Source: Candidatus Aenigmatarchaeota archaeon
GTDB taxonomy: Archaea; Aenigmatarchaeota; Aenigmatarchaeia; GW2011-AR5; WALA01
Length of the DNA: 7,059 bases
Reading direction: 5' to 3'
NCBI GenBank assembly: GCA_015522745.1
Contig: WALQ01000071.1
Coordinates: 1 to 7,059 of the forward strand
Below, one piece after another: positions 6,026 through 7,059 of the stretch. The notes beneath the pieces were generated by a model. It did not search any database and was not told the DNA's origin. It saw only the letters and a list, made by a program, of their open reading frames with translations. The position numbers and the translations under genes were made by a program. Every line of letters begins with the position of its first letter. The stretch's first letter is position 1.

Positions 6026-6098
6026 TAGCCCCGAGCGGATTCGAACCGCTGTCGCGAGGTCCAGAGCCTCGCATGCTTGGCCACTACACTACGGGGCT
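6026..6098 (-). tRNA. tRNA-Gln (anticodon CTG)
   Basis: The minus strand folds as a complete cloverleaf: acceptor AGCCCCG/CGGGGCT (7 bp, all Watson-Crick), D arm closing GTG/CAT, anticodon stem CGAGG/CCTCG around the loop CTCTGGA (anticodon CTG, reading CAG), a four-base variable region, and T arm AGCGG-TTCGAAT-CCGCT. The discriminator is A (6026), followed by TTTGGT, so CCA is not encoded. There is no intron. The first pair is A1-U72, which is known to let archaeal GatDE amidotransferase distinguish tRNA-Gln from tRNA-Glu; this fits indirect Gln-tRNA formation, although no gat gene lies in the window. A TATA-like element is present upstream and a protein gene follows 12 bases downstream. Confidence 0.96.
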
Positions 6099-6125
6099 AT
6101 GCGAATAAAATAATGAAGAAAGAAA

Positions 6126-6133
6126 TTTTTAAA
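6126..6133 (-). promoter_or_regulatory. TATA box of tRNA-Gln
   Basis: On the minus strand GAAAGCATTTAAAAATTTC contains the TATA element TTTAAAAA, 28-35 bases before the tRNA 5' end. A start about 25 bases downstream falls near 6104, just before the mature 5' end at 6098. It probably also drives the exported-protein gene. Read on the plus strand the same A/T run (TTTTTAAATG) could act as a TATA box toward 6155, but no gene is visible there. Confidence 0.55.
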
Positions 6134-6239
6134 TGCTTTCAGGCGAGCTCCGTTTAGTTGAGCTGAATGACGGAAATGCGTAGTTATCGAAGAACCAAAA
6201 AGTGTTGGCGTTGATGCGTCGAAATCAGTCACAGGAAGT
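6134..6239. other. Intergenic stretch with no recognised gene
   Basis: Between the tRNA promoter and the hairpin at 6240-6264 I find no protein gene, tRNA or repeat. The only plus-strand frames are a 15-codon ORF at 6168 and a 37-codon frame from 6214 that runs antisense into the winged-helix gene. There are small potential stems (AGCTC 6146-6150 with GAGCT 6160-6164; CCAA/TTGG near 6195-6208) and a repeated ATGCGT (6176-6181 and 6214-6219). Box C/D-like words are present but not in a convincing order. A small RNA here is possible but not shown. Confidence 0.5.
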
Positions 6240-6264
6240 GCAGAAACCCGCTGGTGGTTTCTGC
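6240..6264. terminator. 9-bp perfect hairpin just after the winged-helix gene
   Basis: GCAGAAACC (6240-6248) and GGTTTCTGC (6256-6264) pair perfectly around a 7-base loop. The hairpin ends one base before the stop codon of the minus-strand winged-helix gene (TAG, 6268-6266). There is no T-run after it on the minus strand, so a classical intrinsic terminator is not supported; it could be a 3'-end stabilising or processing structure, or belong to an RNA read from the plus strand. Confidence 0.4.
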
Positions 6265-6265
6265 T

Positions 6266-6481
6266 CTAGATCTTCTCCGACTCTTCAAGACCATGACGTG
6301 TCACGACTACTGTTTCCGGACCCATAGGACTTATTATCGATATGAGTCCCTGGGTCTTCAAAGAATTCAACGCGGATATTACTGCATTCTTTCCAGAAGA
6401 GCTGAAATTGCTTAAAAGTTCGCGTTTAGGAACAACGTGTCGCTCTGATAAAAATTTCAAAATTTCCACTTCAAGATTCAT
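6266..6481 (-). CDS. Small winged-helix DNA-binding protein
   Basis: The 71-residue protein consists of almost only one winged-helix domain: helix 1 (about 3-13, EVEILKFLSE), helix 2 (about 17-25, PKRELLSNF), a recognition helix (about 28-43, SSGKNAVISALNSLKTQG), and a two-strand wing (about 46-63, ISII...TVVVTRHG). The pattern resembles MarR/HxlR-like and other archaeal transcription regulators, but there is no separate dimerisation or ligand domain. Its ATG overlaps the stop of the DJ-1-family gene (ATGA, 6478-6481) and GGTGAT (6485-6490) lies three bases upstream, so translation is coupled. A role as regulator of this two-gene operon, acting at the palindrome near 7044, is inferred from position only. 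Confidence 0.8.
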   Translation of the reverse strand: MNLEVEILKFLSERHVVPKRELLSNFSSSGKNAVISALNSLKTQGLISIISPMGPETVVVTRHGLEESEKI

Positions 6482-7011
6482 TGTATCACCATTTCATTCT
6501 TTACTTGTTTTACAATTTGAGCTCCAGAAAGATACTCGACTATTTTCAATCCGAATTTGAAAGCAGCCCCCGGACCGCGCGCAGTGATAATATTGTCATC
6601 AACTATGACATCTCCATCCCTTGGATGAGGAATCTTTTTTTCAAATCCAGGATACACAGTCGCCTTCACATTATCAAGAATTCCGTTTTCCGCTAGAACA
6701 ACGGGGGCCGCACATATAGCCGCTATGAGTTTTTTGCTCTTATGAAATTCCTTGAGCACATTGCCGACAGTCGAGCTCTGCAACAAGTATCTGTACCCGC
6801 GACCACCAGGAAGCACTATACCATCAAACCTCTTTGTCACGTCCGATGAGAAGAGTTCATCCGTTATAACTTTCACACCACGTGAGCTCTCTATGATTTT
6901 TTTGCTGAGTCCCGCGAGAACGACGTTTATGCCGGCACGCTTCACGACATCCTGCGTTACAATCGCCTCAGAATCCTCGAATCCATCTGCTAAAACAACA
7001 ACAACTTTCAT
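6478..7011 (-). CDS. DJ-1/PfpI-family protein
   Basis: This 177-residue protein is full length for the DJ-1/ThiJ/PfpI superfamily and closest to the DJ-1/YajL branch. It has a Rossmann-like start (MKVVVVLADGFEDSEA) with E15 aligned to the conserved glutamate of DJ-1, DGIVLPGG (63-70), the nucleophile elbow AAICAAPVVL with C100, and the DJ-1 signature TARGPGAAFKFGLKIVEYL (about 143-161). The position of DJ-1 His126 appears to be Tyr120 (TVYPGFE), as in many microbial members. Members act in oxidative or carbonyl stress, with reported glyoxalase/deglycase or chaperone activities that are debated; a protease role is not indicated. GGAGGG (7019-7024) lies 7 bases before the ATG. It is the first gene of a coupled pair with the winged-helix gene. 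Confidence 0.92.
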   Translation of the reverse strand: MKVVVVLADGFEDSEAIVTQDVVKRAGINVVLAGLSKKIIESSRGVKVITDELFSSDVTKRFDGIVLPGGRGYRYLLQSSTVGNVLKEFHKSKKLIAAICAAPVVLAENGILDNVKATVYPGFEKKIPHPRDGDVIVDDNIITARGPGAAFKFGLKIVEYLSGAQIVKQVKNEMVIQ

Positions 7012-7018
7012 TTTTATT

Positions 7019-7024
7019 CCCTCC
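7019..7024 (-). promoter_or_regulatory. Ribosome binding site of the DJ-1-family gene
   Basis: GGAGGG on the minus strand lies 7 bases before ATG 7011. Because it must be part of the mRNA, transcription should start upstream of it, which favours a TATA box at the window edge (about 7051-7059) over the A/T run at 7031-7040. Confidence 0.7.
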
Positions 7025-7034
7025 TTTTGTAATT

Positions 7035-7053
7035 TTATTTGTTCAACAAATAA
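7035..7053. promoter_or_regulatory. Perfect 19-bp palindrome, putative operator upstream of the DJ-1-family gene
   Basis: TTATTTGTTCAACAAATAA is a perfect inverted repeat with 9-base arms around C7044. It lies 24-42 bases before the DJ-1 ATG, between or overlapping the likely TATA element (TTTTAATTA on the minus strand, 7051-7059) and the ribosome binding site. Symmetric AT-rich dyads of this size, with a TTG...CAA core, are typical sites for dimeric winged-helix regulators. The small winged-helix protein of the same operon is the obvious candidate, but nothing in the sequence proves it. Confidence 0.55.
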
Positions 7054-7059
7054 TTAAAA

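Noticed and set aside
6168..6215. 15-codon plus-strand ORF (MTEMRSYRRTKKCWR), considered as a tiny basic ribosomal protein such as eL41 or a broken zinc-ribbon protein
   Set aside because: It does not match eL41, lacks a ribosome binding site, and the sequence after its stop does not continue a zinc ribbon convincingly.
6160..6232. Box C/D or H/ACA guide RNA on the plus strand (CTGA, ATGACGG, TTGATGC and ACA words)
   Set aside because: The words are imperfect and not in the required C-D'-C'-D order, and no single H/ACA hairpin with a pseudouridylation pocket is evident.
6478..7011. Intracellular protease (PfpI) annotation
   Set aside because: The RGPG...F.FGL..VEYL ending and FEDSEA start fit the DJ-1/YajL branch better than the hexameric PfpI proteases.
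1..7059. Mobile element, CRISPR array, phage or defence system
   Set aside because: No transposase, integrase, terminal repeats, spaced repeats or recognisable defence gene was found on either strand.

Overview
The window reads as archaeal chromosome. It carries an archaeal/eukaryotic-type ribosomal stalk cluster (uL11, uL1, P0-like uL10, P1-like L12 ending in GLGALFG), an archaeal-type AlaRS, TATA-box promoters with purine-rich BRE-like sequence upstream, GGTGAT-type ribosome binding sites, leaderless-looking genes, oligo-T termination and a tRNA-Gln with no encoded CCA. The lineage cannot be fixed from this stretch. The unusually short uL10 and very compact spacing would suit a small-genome, uncultivated archaeon (for example a DPANN-type lineage), but that is inference.

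Layout, left to right. (1) 1-396 +: uL11 lacking its 5' end. (2) 449-928 +: an unrecognised membrane-anchored coiled-coil protein with its own promoter. (3) 995-2763 +: a uL1-uL10-L12 operon with its own TATA box. Its 5' leader folds into a hairpin that closely resembles the L1-binding element known from methanogen L1 mRNAs and contains the uL1 ribosome binding site. The operon is followed by an oligo-T terminator. (4) 2833-5514 +: alaS, apparently leaderless, with a 32-codon ORF overlapping its stop (5507-5605). (5) 5582-6098 -: a tRNA-Gln(CUG) gene immediately followed by a small exported protein gene, probably one transcript. It converges with and slightly overlaps the small ORF after alaS. 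(6) 6099-6265: an intergenic stretch with the tRNA promoter and a 9-bp hairpin, otherwise unexplained. (7) 6266-7011 -: a DJ-1/PfpI-family gene translationally coupled (ATGA overlap) to a small winged-helix protein. A perfect 19-bp palindrome lies in their promoter/leader and looks like an operator.

The plus-strand genes serve translation: stalk base (uL11, uL10), L1 stalk (uL1), GTPase-recruiting stalk (L12) and alanyl-tRNA charging. The L1 hairpin predicts feedback control of the uL1-uL10-L12 operon by free L1. uL10 stops before the acidic GLGALFG tail and probably before the last L12-binding helix of its relatives, so the stalk may be built differently. The minus-strand DJ-1/winged-helix pair looks like a self-regulated stress locus. 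No CRISPR, transposon, integrase or phage gene is visible. The best leads are the L1 leader element, the tailless uL10, the tRNA-mRNA arrangement and the palindromic operator.
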